Shown here one piece after another: positions 33,265-42,253 of a stretch of 64,000 bases of DNA. Position numbers and translations under genes: made by a program. The stretch covers positions 328,782 through 392,781 of the forward strand of contig NZ_JAMZMJ010000006.1 in assembly GCF_024714495.1 (NCBI RefSeq), in the 5' to 3' direction. The notes below the pieces were generated by a model. It saw only the letters and a list, made by a program, of their open reading frames with translations. It was not told where the DNA came from and ran no database searches. Positions within the stretch are counted from its first letter, which is position 1, and each line of letters starts with the position of its first letter. The DNA is from Marinoscillum pacificum (lineage in GTDB: Bacteria > Bacteroidota > Bacteroidia > Cytophagales > Cyclobacteriaceae).

Positions 33265-34785
33265 ATGAATAAGAAAGTCATACTCATCATATTGGATGGA
33301 TGGGGAATTGCTACAGACAAGAACGTTTCTGCAATTGATAAAGCCAACACTCCATTCGTAGACAGTCTTTATGGAAAATACCCAAATAGCACCCTTGAAG
33401 CATCAGGATTGGCAGTAGGTCTGCCAGAAGGTCAGATGGGTAACTCCGAAGTTGGTCACATGAACATTGGTGCTGGTAGAGTAGTCTATCAGGATCTGGT
33501 AAAAATCAACAATGCTGCTGCTGATGGTTCATTGGCAAAAGAGCAAGAGTTGGTTTCTGCATTCGATTACGCAAAAAAGAACAATAAGAATGTTCACTTC
33601 ATCGGATTGGTGTCTGATGGTGGTGTTCACTCACACGTAAAGCATTTAAAAGGATTATTATCTGCAGCTAAGGCTAATGAGGTGGACAATGTATTTGTTC
33701 ATGCATTCACAGATGGTAGAGATTGTGATCCGAAAAGTGGTAAAGGCTTCATCAAAGAAGTAGAAGACCACATGGCAGAAACTACAGGTCAGATTGCATC
33801 TATCACAGGTAGATACTATGCAATGGATCGCGATAAGCGTTGGGAGCGAGTGAAGCTTGCTTATGATGCGATGGTCAATGCTACAGGTGAAGTAGAAACA
33901 GAAGATCTTGTTGCGGCGGTACAATCATCATATGATGAAAACGTAACGGATGAGTTCATCAAGCCAATCATCCATACAAAAGGTGGCGAGCCGGTAGCGA
34001 AGATCGAAGAAGGCGATGTGGTAATGTGCTTCAACTTCCGAACGGATAGAGGTAGAGAAATCACTCAAGTGTTGACACAAGAGGATTTTCCAGATCACGA
34101 TATGAAGAAATTGGATCTGTACTACCTGACTATGACCAACTACGATGATACCTTCAAAGATGTGAAAGTGGTGTTCGATAAGGACAACTTGAAAATGACT
34201 TTGGGTGAAGTATTGGCGAACAATGGCAAGAAGCAAATCCGTATCGCTGAAACAGAAAAATATCCACACGTTACGTTCTTCTTCTCTGGTGGAAGAGAGA
34301 CTGAATTTGAAGGCGAAACTCGTCTAATGTGTCCATCTCCTAAAGTGGCTACTTACGATTTACAGCCAGAGATGAGTGCCAATGATATCAAAGACAAAAT
34401 CATTCCTGAGTTAGAGAAAGAAGAAGTTGATTTCGTATGTCTCAACTTTGCTAACCCAGACATGGTAGGTCACACTGGAGTATTCGAAGCAGCTGTGAAA
34501 GCTTGTGAAACCGTAGATGGTTGTGCAAAAGCTGTGGTAGAAACTGCTTTGGCTCATGGATACAGCAGTATCATCATTGCAGATCATGGTAACTCTGACA
34601 TCATGGTGAATCCTGATGGTTCTCCAAACACAGCTCACACAACAAACCTTGTTCCATGTATTCTAGTAGATGATGAATACAAAGGAGAGTGGAAGTCTGG
34701 TAAGCTAGGAGATCTTGCTCCAACTATTTTGAAACTAATGGGAGTACCTAAGCCGGAAGAAATGACCGGTAATGAGTTATTCTAA
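33265..34785 (+). CDS. gpmI: 2,3-bisphosphoglycerate-independent phosphoglycerate mutase
   Basis: The 506-residue product has ILIILDGWGIA at the start with the metal-binding Asp. GQMGNSEVGHMNIGAGR at about 56-72 contains the catalytic Ser. HAFTDGRDCDPKSG at about 147, GRYYAMDRDKRWER at about 173, and the alkaline phosphatase-type metal sites FANPDMVGHTG and IIADHGNSD also match. It interconverts 3- and 2-phosphoglycerate with Mn2+. It is followed after 2 bases by a lipoprotein gene and then by an ABC exporter. Confidence 0.96.
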   Translation: MNKKVILIILDGWGIATDKNVSAIDKANTPFVDSLYGKYPNSTLEASGLAVGLPEGQMGNSEVGHMNIGAGRVVYQDLVKINNAAADGSLAKEQELVSAFDYAKKNNKNVHFIGLVSDGGVHSHVKHLKGLLSAAKANEVDNVFVHAFTDGRDCDPKSGKGFIKEVEDHMAETTGQIASITGRYYAMDRDKRWERVKLAYDAMVNATGEVETEDLVAAVQSSYDENVTDEFIKPIIHTKGGEPVAKIEEGDVVMCFNFRTDRGREITQVLTQEDFPDHDMKKLDLYYLTMTNYDDTFKDVKVVFDKDNLKMTLGEVLANNGKKQIRIAETEKYPHVTFFFSGGRETEFEGETRLMCPSPKVATYDLQPEMSANDIKDKIIPELEKEEVDFVCLNFANPDMVGHTGVFEAAVKACETVDGCAKAVVETALAHGYSSIIIADHGNSDIMVNPDGSPNTAHTTNLVPCILVDDEYKGEWKSGKLGDLAPTILKLMGVPKPEEMTGNELF

Positions 34786-34787
34786 AT

Positions 34788-35339
34788 ATGAAATATACTC
34801 TTATAATCATGGCACTGCTGGTATTCGGCAGTGCCTGTAAAGAAAACAAACGATCTGTACGGGAGATCCATGTGTATTTTGATCTGGACTCACTTCTGGA
34901 TGAGCAGAAATACACATTGACTGATCGTGGAGCTAAAGTGGTAAAGGTTGTTCAGATGAATGGTGAAGAAGAAAGCCAGACATTGGAGCCTGATACTGCG
35001 GTTTGGGAAAAGGAGTTTTCGATTATTAGAGATTTCAATTTGAACAGACCATTTTACGTGGGTTTGTTTGATCAGCAACAAAAAGAAAATATTACCAGCT
35101 ATCAATCGTCTGATGAGGATGTAGCTGTAAAGAAGTTTGACCTCTTTTATAAGGAGGGAGAGCTGGTTCGAGTAGAATCACTGCTACAAGAATCAAAATA
35201 TATTTATTCCAACGAGAGAAAACTGACCCTTGAGTTTAAAGATGGACTTTTGAGTTTCTATCAAATAGATGGAGAACAGAAGATGATCCTTCAGGACAAA
35301 GAAGATTATGTAATCTCCGGGTCAATTAGAGTGCAATGA
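34788..35339 (+). CDS. Hypothetical lipoprotein, 183 aa
   Basis: The signal MKYTLIIMALLVFGSAC is a good lipobox with Cys17. The mature part has beta strands such as REIHVYFDLDSLLDEQ, KVVKVVQMNGEEES and NRPFYVGLFDQQQKEN, without a known motif. It starts two bases after the gpmI stop and overlaps the ABC exporter's ATG by 4 bases (ATGA). The tight coupling to an MsbA-like exporter suggests envelope work. A perfect 8-bp inverted repeat lies in the signal-peptide codons (34811-34835). Confidence 0.68.
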   Translation: MKYTLIIMALLVFGSACKENKRSVREIHVYFDLDSLLDEQKYTLTDRGAKVVKVVQMNGEEESQTLEPDTAVWEKEFSIIRDFNLNRPFYVGLFDQQQKENITSYQSSDEDVAVKKFDLFYKEGELVRVESLLQESKYIYSNERKLTLEFKDGLLSFYQIDGEQKMILQDKEDYVISGSIRVQ

Positions 35340-37111
35340 GCGGTAAAGAGCAGCGGAAAAAAATAAGCAAAGACGGGTTCAAAAACCTGATGGGCATCTT
35401 TCAATACATGTGGCCTTATAAAGTGCCCTTTATTGTTGGTCTGATCCTATTAGTAGTCTCCAGTTCCATTTTTATGGTATTCCCGTATGTGTCGGGAAAG
35501 CTGGTAGACCTTGCTTCAGGTAATGGCAACTGGTTTGCCGATAATATTGGTACTGCAGCCCTGATTTTATTAGGAGTGCTGTTTTTCCAAAGTGTTGTTT
35601 CGTTCTTCAGAGTGGTGTTGTTCGCGAAAGTGACAGAAAATGCAATGGCCAATATTCGTATTGAGCTGTATGAGCGAATGATTGCTTTACCAATCACCTT
35701 TTTTGATAAACACAGAACAGGAGATCTAATCAGTAGAATCTCCAATGATGTTTCTACACTGCAGAGCACCTTCTCAACAACTTTAGCTGAGCTAATTCGC
35801 CAATTCATTATTCTGATTACGGGTATTGGTTTGATTTTCTTCCTAACACCGTCGTTGAGTGTATTTATGCTAGCGACATTCCCAGTGATCATTGTATCAG
35901 CATTCTTCTTCGGGAAATTTATCCGTAAGCTGTCTAAGCAGACTCAGGAAGAATTAGCAGATGCAAATGTCATTGTAGAGGAAACCATGCAAAGCATTCA
36001 TGCGGTGAAGTCTTATACTTCTGAGGCATTTGAAATGCTGCGTTATGGCACCAAAATGAGATCAGTGGTGAAGACAGCTTTGAAAGTAGCTAACTGGAGA
36101 GGCGCATTCATTTCCTTCATTATCTTCATGATTTTCGGTGGGATTGTAGCCATCCTTTGGTATGGAGCTAAGTTGGTTCAGTCTGGAGAAATGACCGTAG
36201 GGGATTTGATCCAATTCATATTGTACACCACATTCATTGGGGCATCCATCGCGGGGCTTGGTGATTTGTTTGGACAAGTAGCCAAAGCAGTAGGAGCCGC
36301 AGAGCGTATATTGGAAATTCAAGAAGAACTACCAGAGTGGGAAGAATCAAAAGCTGCTAAAACGGCTGGCCTGGAAGGAGATATTAGTTTCTCGGGTATT
36401 CAGTTTAGTTATCCAACTCGTCCGGAAGTACAGGTTCTCAATAACATTGATCTTACCATTCCTAAAGGGCAGAAAATCGCCCTGGTTGGACATAGTGGAG
36501 CAGGTAAGTCTACCATTGTTCAGCTGTTGATGAAATTCTATCCAGTAGATGGAGGAGCCATCACCATTGGTGGTCAGGACATCTCTCAGTTGGATGTGCA
36601 ATCTTTAAGATCTCATATCGGTATTGTTCCACAGGAAGTGATTCTGTTTGGTGGGTCTATCGAAGAAAATATCAAATACGGTAAACCAGATGCTACTCAT
36701 GAAGAAGTGGTAGAGGCAGCTAAAAAAGCGAATGCTTTGGACTTCATTCAGAAATTCCCTGATCAGTTCGATACAACCGTTGGAGAGCGTGGAATTAAAT
36801 TGAGTGGAGGTCAACGTCAGCGTATCGCGATTGCCAGAGCGGTATTGAAAGATCCGGATATTTTGATTTTGGATGAAGCAACCAGCTCACTCGATGCTGA
36901 GTCTGAGCACCTGGTACAGCAGGCATTGAATCAGTTGATGGAAGGCCGTACCACGATTATCATTGCTCACAGACTAGCAACGATCCGCTCGGTGGACTGT
37001 ATCTATGTTTTGGATAAAGGAGAGATTGTTGAGTCTGGTACTCATGAAGAGCTTCTGGCCAAGAATCAAGGTTCTTACAAGAACTTCATCGAGCTTCAGC
37101 TTCAGGATTAA
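35336..37111 (+). CDS. ABC exporter, MsbA/LipA-type half transporter
   Basis: The 591-residue product fuses a six-helix ABC permease (about 25-320) to an ATPase domain (about 345-590). Walker A is GHSGAGKST, then Q-loop VPQEVILFGG, signature LSGGQRQR, Walker B ILILDEATSSLD and switch IIIAHRL. It is a homodimeric exporter, possibly of lipid or LPS precursor, as in MsbA. The substrate is not readable from sequence. It is coupled to the lipoprotein gene and meets the TPR kinase gene tail to tail without any gap. Confidence 0.9.
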   Translation: MSGKEQRKKISKDGFKNLMGIFQYMWPYKVPFIVGLILLVVSSSIFMVFPYVSGKLVDLASGNGNWFADNIGTAALILLGVLFFQSVVSFFRVVLFAKVTENAMANIRIELYERMIALPITFFDKHRTGDLISRISNDVSTLQSTFSTTLAELIRQFIILITGIGLIFFLTPSLSVFMLATFPVIIVSAFFFGKFIRKLSKQTQEELADANVIVEETMQSIHAVKSYTSEAFEMLRYGTKMRSVVKTALKVANWRGAFISFIIFMIFGGIVAILWYGAKLVQSGEMTVGDLIQFILYTTFIGASIAGLGDLFGQVAKAVGAAERILEIQEELPEWEESKAAKTAGLEGDISFSGIQFSYPTRPEVQVLNNIDLTIPKGQKIALVGHSGAGKSTIVQLLMKFYPVDGGAITIGGQDISQLDVQSLRSHIGIVPQEVILFGGSIEENIKYGKPDATHEEVVEAAKKANALDFIQKFPDQFDTTVGERGIKLSGGQRQRIAIARAVLKDPDILILDEATSSLDAESEHLVQQALNQLMEGRTTIIIAHRLATIRSVDCIYVLDKGEIVESGTHEELLAKNQGSYKNFIELQLQD

Positions 37112-38986
37112 TTAGACATTGGGTACAGTGATGTCAATTGCTGTACCTCTACCTGGTCTCGAGTCAATGTGCATGTTTCCATTCAAAACACGTACTCTTG
37201 ACTCTATACTACTGATTCCTAGTCCGTAGCTGGTTTTTTCTGGATCAAAACCTTTGCCATCATCTTCGATCATCAGGTTGATTTCATCTTCTCTAATGGT
37301 AAGAATCACTTCAATAAAAGTGGCTTCAGCATGTTTAAGGATGTTGGTGACGGACTCCTGTATGATCCTGTGAAATTCTACCAGGATGTTGTTGATCGCA
37401 TTTACTTGATCCAAAGAAGGAGATTGAAAATCTACTTCTATTGAGTGCAATGATTGAATCTCATCCAGATATTTCTGAATCATATAGATGAGGTTATCAC
37501 CAAACACTTGAGGATTGGCCAAATGGTGAGATAATGTTCGGATCTCGTGGTATGCGGTGTCTATTTGTGAAAGCACAGCAGAATCCTTTCCAGATTGGGC
37601 GCTCAATGTGTGTTTAATACCCGCTAAAGTGCCCGCTACTCCATCGTGTAAATGCTGTGCTATTCGTTGCTTTTCTTTTTCCTGAGCTTCTATTTGAGTT
37701 TTGATCATCAAAAGCTCTTGTGTCTTGGCCTGTTCTTGTTCGCGAATCATTTGCTCGGCACGTTCTGCGAATAGTTTTTGACGAATCACATAAATGATAA
37801 TGGAAGCAGAGATTAGCAACAGAAGTGACCCAAAAATGATGGCATATCGAATGAGCTCTTCCTGATCCGCTTTTAGTTTTAGGTTTTCCTGCTCTATTTC
37901 AAGCTGCTCTATTTTGGACTGCTTCTCCTGAGTTTCGTATTTGGTAGCTAGCTCAGAAACTATCTGACGTTGAGACACATTGTTTAAGCTGTCATGCAGT
38001 TCTTTGTAGAGCTTCAAATAGGTATAAGCCTTTTCGTAATTATTCACTTTGGTGTAAGTCTCTGCAATGTCCAGGTAGACATTTTCGGTATCGATGTATT
38101 GAAGGTGGTCAACGATCTTCAGGCTTTTTAAATGATAGTTAATGGCTTCCGGATAGCGTTGCAATTGACGAAGAGTAATAGCTGTTAGGTTGTACAGTTC
38201 CAATGAGTCAATACGATTCCAGCTACCATTATTCAGTTTTTCTAACTCACGACAACTCCCAAGGGCTTTGTTGTAATCGGCCTGATCGTAGTGGATCAAC
38301 GCGATGTTAAACATGGGAATAATGGCATAATCTGGCTTGTCCAAAGCGATGTACTGATCTCTGCTTTTTTCATAAAGTGACAATGCCAAGTCAATACTGT
38401 CCAGGGCAAAGTGACAGTTTGCCAAACTAGTGTAGACACTCGCCTTTGTCAAAGGTTTAGTGGTGAGATTGAGCGCCTGCTCATAATATTGTATAGCCTG
38501 TGGCACCTGATCTTCGGATGAATTGTCGAGGAGGATGTTGCCCATATTGATGTAGGCAGAAGCTTGATTATCTGCAGAATCAAGTTCCTGAGCAATAAAC
38601 AAGGCTTTTTCTATGTGTTTCCAGGAAGTCTCTAAGTTTCCAATCTGATTATAGGTCTTGGCCAGGCCTCTTTCACTGATAAAGAGATCATTGTCAAAGC
38701 GAGAAGAGTCTAAAGCGATAGCTTTTTGAAAGTAGAGTATAGAGGAATCAAACTCTGTAGTACGATAATATCCTAATGCAATAATGTTGAAGAGTTTTCT
38801 TCTGCTGACCACATCATCTTTTGAAGTTGACCTTAAAAGAACTAGCGCACTGTCCATTCGCTGTTGATTGGTCAAGTCAGAATACATCTGAAGAGAATCA
38901 ATTTTGTCCGGTAGACTTGACCCAATCGGAGTGATTTGAATGCTTACCTGAAGAGTCAGAAAGCATAAAAGTTTCAAGAAATTCAA
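37112..38986 (-). CDS. TPR sensor histidine kinase (HisKA_3), orphan
   Basis: The 624-residue product has a signal peptide, a periplasmic array of TPR units (about 30-345; for example SAYINMGNILLDNSSEDQ, ASVYTSLANCHFALDSIDLA), one membrane helix at about 379-400 and a coiled coil. The HisKA_3 box RIAQHLHDGVAGTLAG has the phospho-His at about 447. A HATPase domain follows with ESVTNILKHAEA, DDGKGFDP and GLGISSIESRV. Kinases of this type pair with NarL/LuxR regulators, but none is adjacent, so it is an orphan. The nearest such regulator is at 47150. Confidence 0.88.
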   Translation of the reverse strand: MNFLKLLCFLTLQVSIQITPIGSSLPDKIDSLQMYSDLTNQQRMDSALVLLRSTSKDDVVSRRKLFNIIALGYYRTTEFDSSILYFQKAIALDSSRFDNDLFISERGLAKTYNQIGNLETSWKHIEKALFIAQELDSADNQASAYINMGNILLDNSSEDQVPQAIQYYEQALNLTTKPLTKASVYTSLANCHFALDSIDLALSLYEKSRDQYIALDKPDYAIIPMFNIALIHYDQADYNKALGSCRELEKLNNGSWNRIDSLELYNLTAITLRQLQRYPEAINYHLKSLKIVDHLQYIDTENVYLDIAETYTKVNNYEKAYTYLKLYKELHDSLNNVSQRQIVSELATKYETQEKQSKIEQLEIEQENLKLKADQEELIRYAIIFGSLLLLISASIIIYVIRQKLFAERAEQMIREQEQAKTQELLMIKTQIEAQEKEKQRIAQHLHDGVAGTLAGIKHTLSAQSGKDSAVLSQIDTAYHEIRTLSHHLANPQVFGDNLIYMIQKYLDEIQSLHSIEVDFQSPSLDQVNAINNILVEFHRIIQESVTNILKHAEATFIEVILTIREDEINLMIEDDGKGFDPEKTSYGLGISSIESRVRVLNGNMHIDSRPGRGTAIDITVPNV

Positions 38987-39003
38987 TGTGCTGATCTATT
39001 TGT

Positions 39004-39080
39004 GGTTGAAAACTGGTCGATTTGTACACAACTACCTTGTACTACATGCAAGATGTGCATTATCTAACTAGTTTTCAACC
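39004..39080. promoter_or_regulatory. Long-spaced inverted repeat upstream of the orphan kinase gene
   Basis: GGTTGAAAACTGGT (39004-39017) and ACTAGTTTTCAACC (39067-39080) are inverted repeats with one mismatch, 49 bases apart. Between them are two TTGTAC copies and a small ATGCA/TGCAT palindrome. The site lies between corA's end and the kinase start. It may be an operator or a large stem for corA termination. Confidence 0.4.
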
Positions 39081-39113
39081 TTAACTCATTGAGAATCTAG
39101 TGAATAGTTGGAT

Positions 39114-40241
39114 TTAGAGCCACTTTCTGCTCTTCATGAAGATCACCATGATCACTGCTACCACACCAATCAGGCTCCAGAATCCTACTGGATAACTAAT
39201 GGCCCAACCTAGTTCTGGCATGTGCTCGAAGTTCATTCCATAAATACCAGCAATGAATGTAAGCGGAATGAAAATAGACGACATCACTGTCAAGACTTTC
39301 ATGACTTCATTCATTTTATTGCTCAGCTGTGATAAGTAAAGATCCATGACACTATTAAGGATTTCTCGATAGGTATCTAGATTTTCTACTACCTGTACAG
39401 CATGATCGTACGAGTCACGAACGAACATTAATGTTTGATCAGAGAAGAACTGTCCTTGTGAATTGGAAATCGAATGCACCACATCTCTAACTGGGTACAT
39501 GTATCTTCTTAGCTGAATTAAATCTCTTCGGATTACCTGGATGTCATTGAGCTCAATTCTGTCTGGACGTCTTACCACCAGGTCATCCAATCGCTCGATT
39601 TTGTTCCAAACCTGATCTAACGTTTCATAATAGAAATCAATGATGACATCTATTAACATGTAGGATAGATAGTCAGCACCTCTTTTACGAGCTCTACCTT
39701 TCCCATTTCTTAAACGTGTCCTAATATCATTAAAAACATCCCCTGGTTTCTCCTGAAAGCAGATGACGAAGTTGTTGTGAGCGATTATACTCACCTGCTC
39801 AATATCTATTTTGTTATGATCTTCCAGATGGTTGATCATTTTCATAGAGATATACAGGTGGTCTTCAAACTCTTCAACCTTCGGTCTCTGATTTGTATCC
39901 AGGATATCTTCCATAGTTAATGGGTGAAGGCCCATCAGCTTGCCAATAGAAGAAATTACTTCTACATCATGCAATCCCTGAATATTGATCCAGGTGACAG
40001 TATCTGGATTGTTGAACCGTTCAAGTTCAGCTACTTCAGTTATTTCTATTTCTTCAATGTGATCATCCGTGTAGTCAATCACCTGAATTTTGATTTCATC
40101 GGTGTAAACCTGACCTGTATAAATCAAACTTCCTGGGGCCAGACCAGTCTTGGGTCTCTTACGGCTTACGGAAACGGGTACATATTTAATTGGGTTGAGC
40201 TTATTAAGCTTCTTGAGTTCGTTTAATGTGCTGTTTATCAT
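39114..40241 (-). CDS. corA: CorA family magnesium/cobalt transporter (copy 1)
   Basis: The 375-residue product has the CorA plan: a large cytosolic domain (IMT strand VTWINIQGLHDVEVISSIGKLMGLHPLTMEDI read in part), a long alpha-helix with VFNDIRTRLRNGKGRARKRGADYL and RYMYPVRDVV. At the C-terminus are two membrane helices with the pore motif YGMNF, here GIYGMNFEHMPEL. It channels Mg2+ (or Co2+/Ni2+) into the cell as a pentamer. It ends in KSRKWL. A paralogue lies at 43505. A small membrane gene overlaps its start by 4 bases. Confidence 0.92.
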   Translation of the reverse strand: MINSTLNELKKLNKLNPIKYVPVSVSRKRPKTGLAPGSLIYTGQVYTDEIKIQVIDYTDDHIEEIEITEVAELERFNNPDTVTWINIQGLHDVEVISSIGKLMGLHPLTMEDILDTNQRPKVEEFEDHLYISMKMINHLEDHNKIDIEQVSIIAHNNFVICFQEKPGDVFNDIRTRLRNGKGRARKRGADYLSYMLIDVIIDFYYETLDQVWNKIERLDDLVVRRPDRIELNDIQVIRRDLIQLRRYMYPVRDVVHSISNSQGQFFSDQTLMFVRDSYDHAVQVVENLDTYREILNSVMDLYLSQLSNKMNEVMKVLTVMSSIFIPLTFIAGIYGMNFEHMPELGWAISYPVGFWSLIGVVAVIMVIFMKSRKWL

Positions 40242-40459
40242 GCAAGGACCTCTTCTGTTTCTGGAATAGTTTTTCTTGGAGCATCATCTGGTAGACATAT
40301 GCCTGGTGGCAAGTCAATATCGGGTGGCAAAGATACTGGTAACCCTCCTTCATCATCACTATCTGTATCGTTGTTTCGCCTGTTTTTATTGGTGCGAATG
40401 AATACAAACACAATGAGAATCGTGTAGAGAATACCACAAAGAATGATGTCCCAAATCAT
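40238..40459 (-). CDS. Small membrane protein, 73 aa, coupled to corA copy 1
   Basis: The product starts MIWDIILCGILYTILIVFVFI (one membrane helix, residues 3-21), then a basic turn RTNKNRRNN, then an acidic and proline-rich tail (DSDDEGGLPVSLPPDIDLPPG, CLPDDAPRKT). Its stop overlaps the corA ATG by 4 bases, so it is a real coupled gene. Length and topology fit a transporter accessory protein, but I know no family. Cys residues at 8 and about 55 might take part in metal binding; this is only a guess. Confidence 0.62.
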   Translation of the reverse strand: MIWDIILCGILYTILIVFVFIRTNKNRRNNDTDSDDEGGLPVSLPPDIDLPPGICLPDDAPRKTIPETEEVLA

Positions 40460-40640
40460 AATGGTCAGTACAATAAACTAGAGATTTCGATAAAAGTTAA
40501 TTAAAAAACGTCCATTTCGGCGCTTTGTTAGATAGAAATCAACTGATTTTACCCCCTAGTTTTCTTATTCATATATATTTACTTACTTTGTGCTTCCAAA
40601 AAATGCCAGCTTTGGGACGCCCTAAAATTATTCGTTACGT

Positions 40641-41651
40641 ATGTTGTTGACCTTGTTCTCTGGTGAAAATGAAGGACTTCTCTTTGGAGTCTTTGGAGTG
40701 GTGATTATCGCCTTTCTCCTCGTTGATTTGGGCGTGTTCCATAAGGCGCATCACAAAGTCTCTCAGCGAGAGGCACTTTTACAAACTCTTTTCTGGGTAG
40801 CTGTATCAGTTGTATATGGTTTCTTGATCTATTTTTATGGAGAAGGCCCACAAGCATCTATTGAGTTTTTCTCTGCTTACGTAACGGAAAAAGCACTTTC
40901 TATTGACAACATATTTGTGATCTTATTGATCTTGAGGTATTTCAATGTCAAAGAAGATTACTACCACAATATACTCTTCTGGGGGATTTTAGGAGCTATT
41001 GTATTTAGGGCCATCTTCATTTTTGTTGGTGCGTTCTTGATTGCTCAGTTCCACTGGATCCTTTACATCTTTGGTGCATTCCTTATTTATTCAGGAATTA
41101 AAATCTTTGGTGAAGAAGATGAGCCAGACTTGGAGCCAGAAAAGAATCCTATCCTTAAGTGGGCGAAGAAGATATTTCCTTTCACAGATAAGCCAGCTGA
41201 CGGCAAGTTTTGGATAAAGGAGAATGGTAAAAGGTTATTTACTTCTTTGTTCCTTGTCATCATCCTGATCGAATCTACTGACTTGATCTTTGCGGTTGAT
41301 TCAATCCCTGCGGCATTTGCGATCTCTCAAAATGAGTTTGTGATTTATACATCCAACATTTTTGCAGTAATGGGTCTTAGAGCAATGTTCTTCTTGTTGG
41401 CGAACGTTCTTGATAAGTTCTACTTACTTCAGAAAGGATTATCGATCGTATTGATCTTCATTGGTGCGAAGATGATGTTGGAAATGGAAATCATTCAAAA
41501 GGGTTTAGGATATTTATTTGGAACGGATCACATTCACATTCCAATCTTCTTATCCTTCGCTGTGATTATGCTGGTATTAGCAGGATCAATCATCTTCTCT
41601 CTAATCTTCCCTAAGAAACCAGAAATGGTGGAAGCAGAGGCAGAAGCTTAA
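40641..41651 (+). CDS. TerC family integral membrane protein (Alx-like)
   Basis: The 336-residue product has nine or so membrane helices and TerC markers. These include LLVDLGVFHKAHHKVSQREALLQT at the start, EKALSIDNIFVILLIL at about 84-99 and LIIESTDLIFAVDSIPAAFAIS-like text at about 209 with key Asp residues. The KMMLE segment is near 270. Family members are Mn2+ exporters or act with the Sec machinery in metal loading. A low-conservation E-rich tail ends the protein. I could not find a yybP-ykoY riboswitch in the 181-base gap upstream. Confidence 0.9.
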   Translation: MLLTLFSGENEGLLFGVFGVVIIAFLLVDLGVFHKAHHKVSQREALLQTLFWVAVSVVYGFLIYFYGEGPQASIEFFSAYVTEKALSIDNIFVILLILRYFNVKEDYYHNILFWGILGAIVFRAIFIFVGAFLIAQFHWILYIFGAFLIYSGIKIFGEEDEPDLEPEKNPILKWAKKIFPFTDKPADGKFWIKENGKRLFTSLFLVIILIESTDLIFAVDSIPAAFAISQNEFVIYTSNIFAVMGLRAMFFLLANVLDKFYLLQKGLSIVLIFIGAKMMLEMEIIQKGLGYLFGTDHIHIPIFLSFAVIMLVLAGSIIFSLIFPKKPEMVEAEAEA

Positions 41652-41679
41652 TAATCGAACATTATATATAAGACATAAA

Positions 41680-41706
41680 AAAAGCCTGATTCTTTCAGGC
41701 TTTTGT
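41680..41706. terminator. Bidirectional terminator between terC-family gene and purE
   Basis: AAAAGCCTGA (41680-41689) and TCAGGCTTTT (41695-41704) form a 10-bp stem with a 5-base loop, flanked by A-run and T-run, between convergent genes. Confidence 0.92.
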
Positions 41707-41725
41707 ATTTCTATGGGCTTTGATC

Positions 41726-42253
41726 TTATTTGGTAAACCCTATTTTCTTAGCTTTCCAGCCATTCTCTTCCAGCGATTTAGCTGATTCGAGAACCTTTTC
41801 TTTCAGAGATTCTTTATATCCCTTCAAGTTGGCAGAGATTTTCTTGTCAAATGCTCCAATGATTTCAGCTGCAAGAATACCTGCGTTCTTTGCTCCGTCC
41901 AGAGCTACTGTAGCCACAGGGATACCACCAGGCATTTGAAGAATGGATAGTACAGAGTCCCATCCATCAATCGAATTTCTAGACTTTACGGGAACACCAA
42001 TAACAGGAAGTGTCGTCATGGATGCTACCATTCCCGGAAGGTGAGCGGCACCACCTGCACCAGCGATAATTACTTTCAGTCCTCTATCTGCAGCTTCATT
42101 GGCATATTCTACCATGCGCTCAGGAGTTCTGTGTGCAGATACTACAGTTACTTCGATTTCAACACCTAGTTCTTCCAGGATTTCTGCGGCTTCAGACATG
42201 ACAGGAAGATCTGACTGGCTTCCCATAATGATTCCTACTTGTGGCTTACTCAT
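41726..42253 (-). CDS. purE: N5-carboxyaminoimidazole ribonucleotide mutase
   Basis: The 175-residue product has [14 protein letters not shown] at 6-19, [15 protein letters not shown] at about 38 and [27 protein letters not shown] at about 64. It then has [23 protein letters not shown]. These are the PurE active-site loops, and its His is in the SAHR motif. It isomerises N5-CAIR to CAIR in purine synthesis. It overlaps purK by 4 bases, so the two form one operon. Confidence 0.96.
   Translation of the reverse strand: MSKPQVGIIMGSQSDLPVMSEAAEILEELGVEIEVTVVSAHRTPERMVEYANEAADRGLKVIIAGAGGAAHLPGMVASMTTLPVIGVPVKSRNSIDGWDSVLSILQMPGGIPVATVALDGAKNAGILAAEIIGAFDKKISANLKGYKESLKEKVLESAKSLEENGWKAKKIGFTK

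Noticed and set aside
35416..35892. Minus-strand open frame of 158 codons inside the ABC exporter gene
   Set aside because: Antisense shadow with no start context; the exporter frame has all motifs.
40460..40640. Manganese (yybP-ykoY) riboswitch before the terC-family gene
   Set aside because: I searched for the conserved internal loops by eye and did not find them in either orientation.
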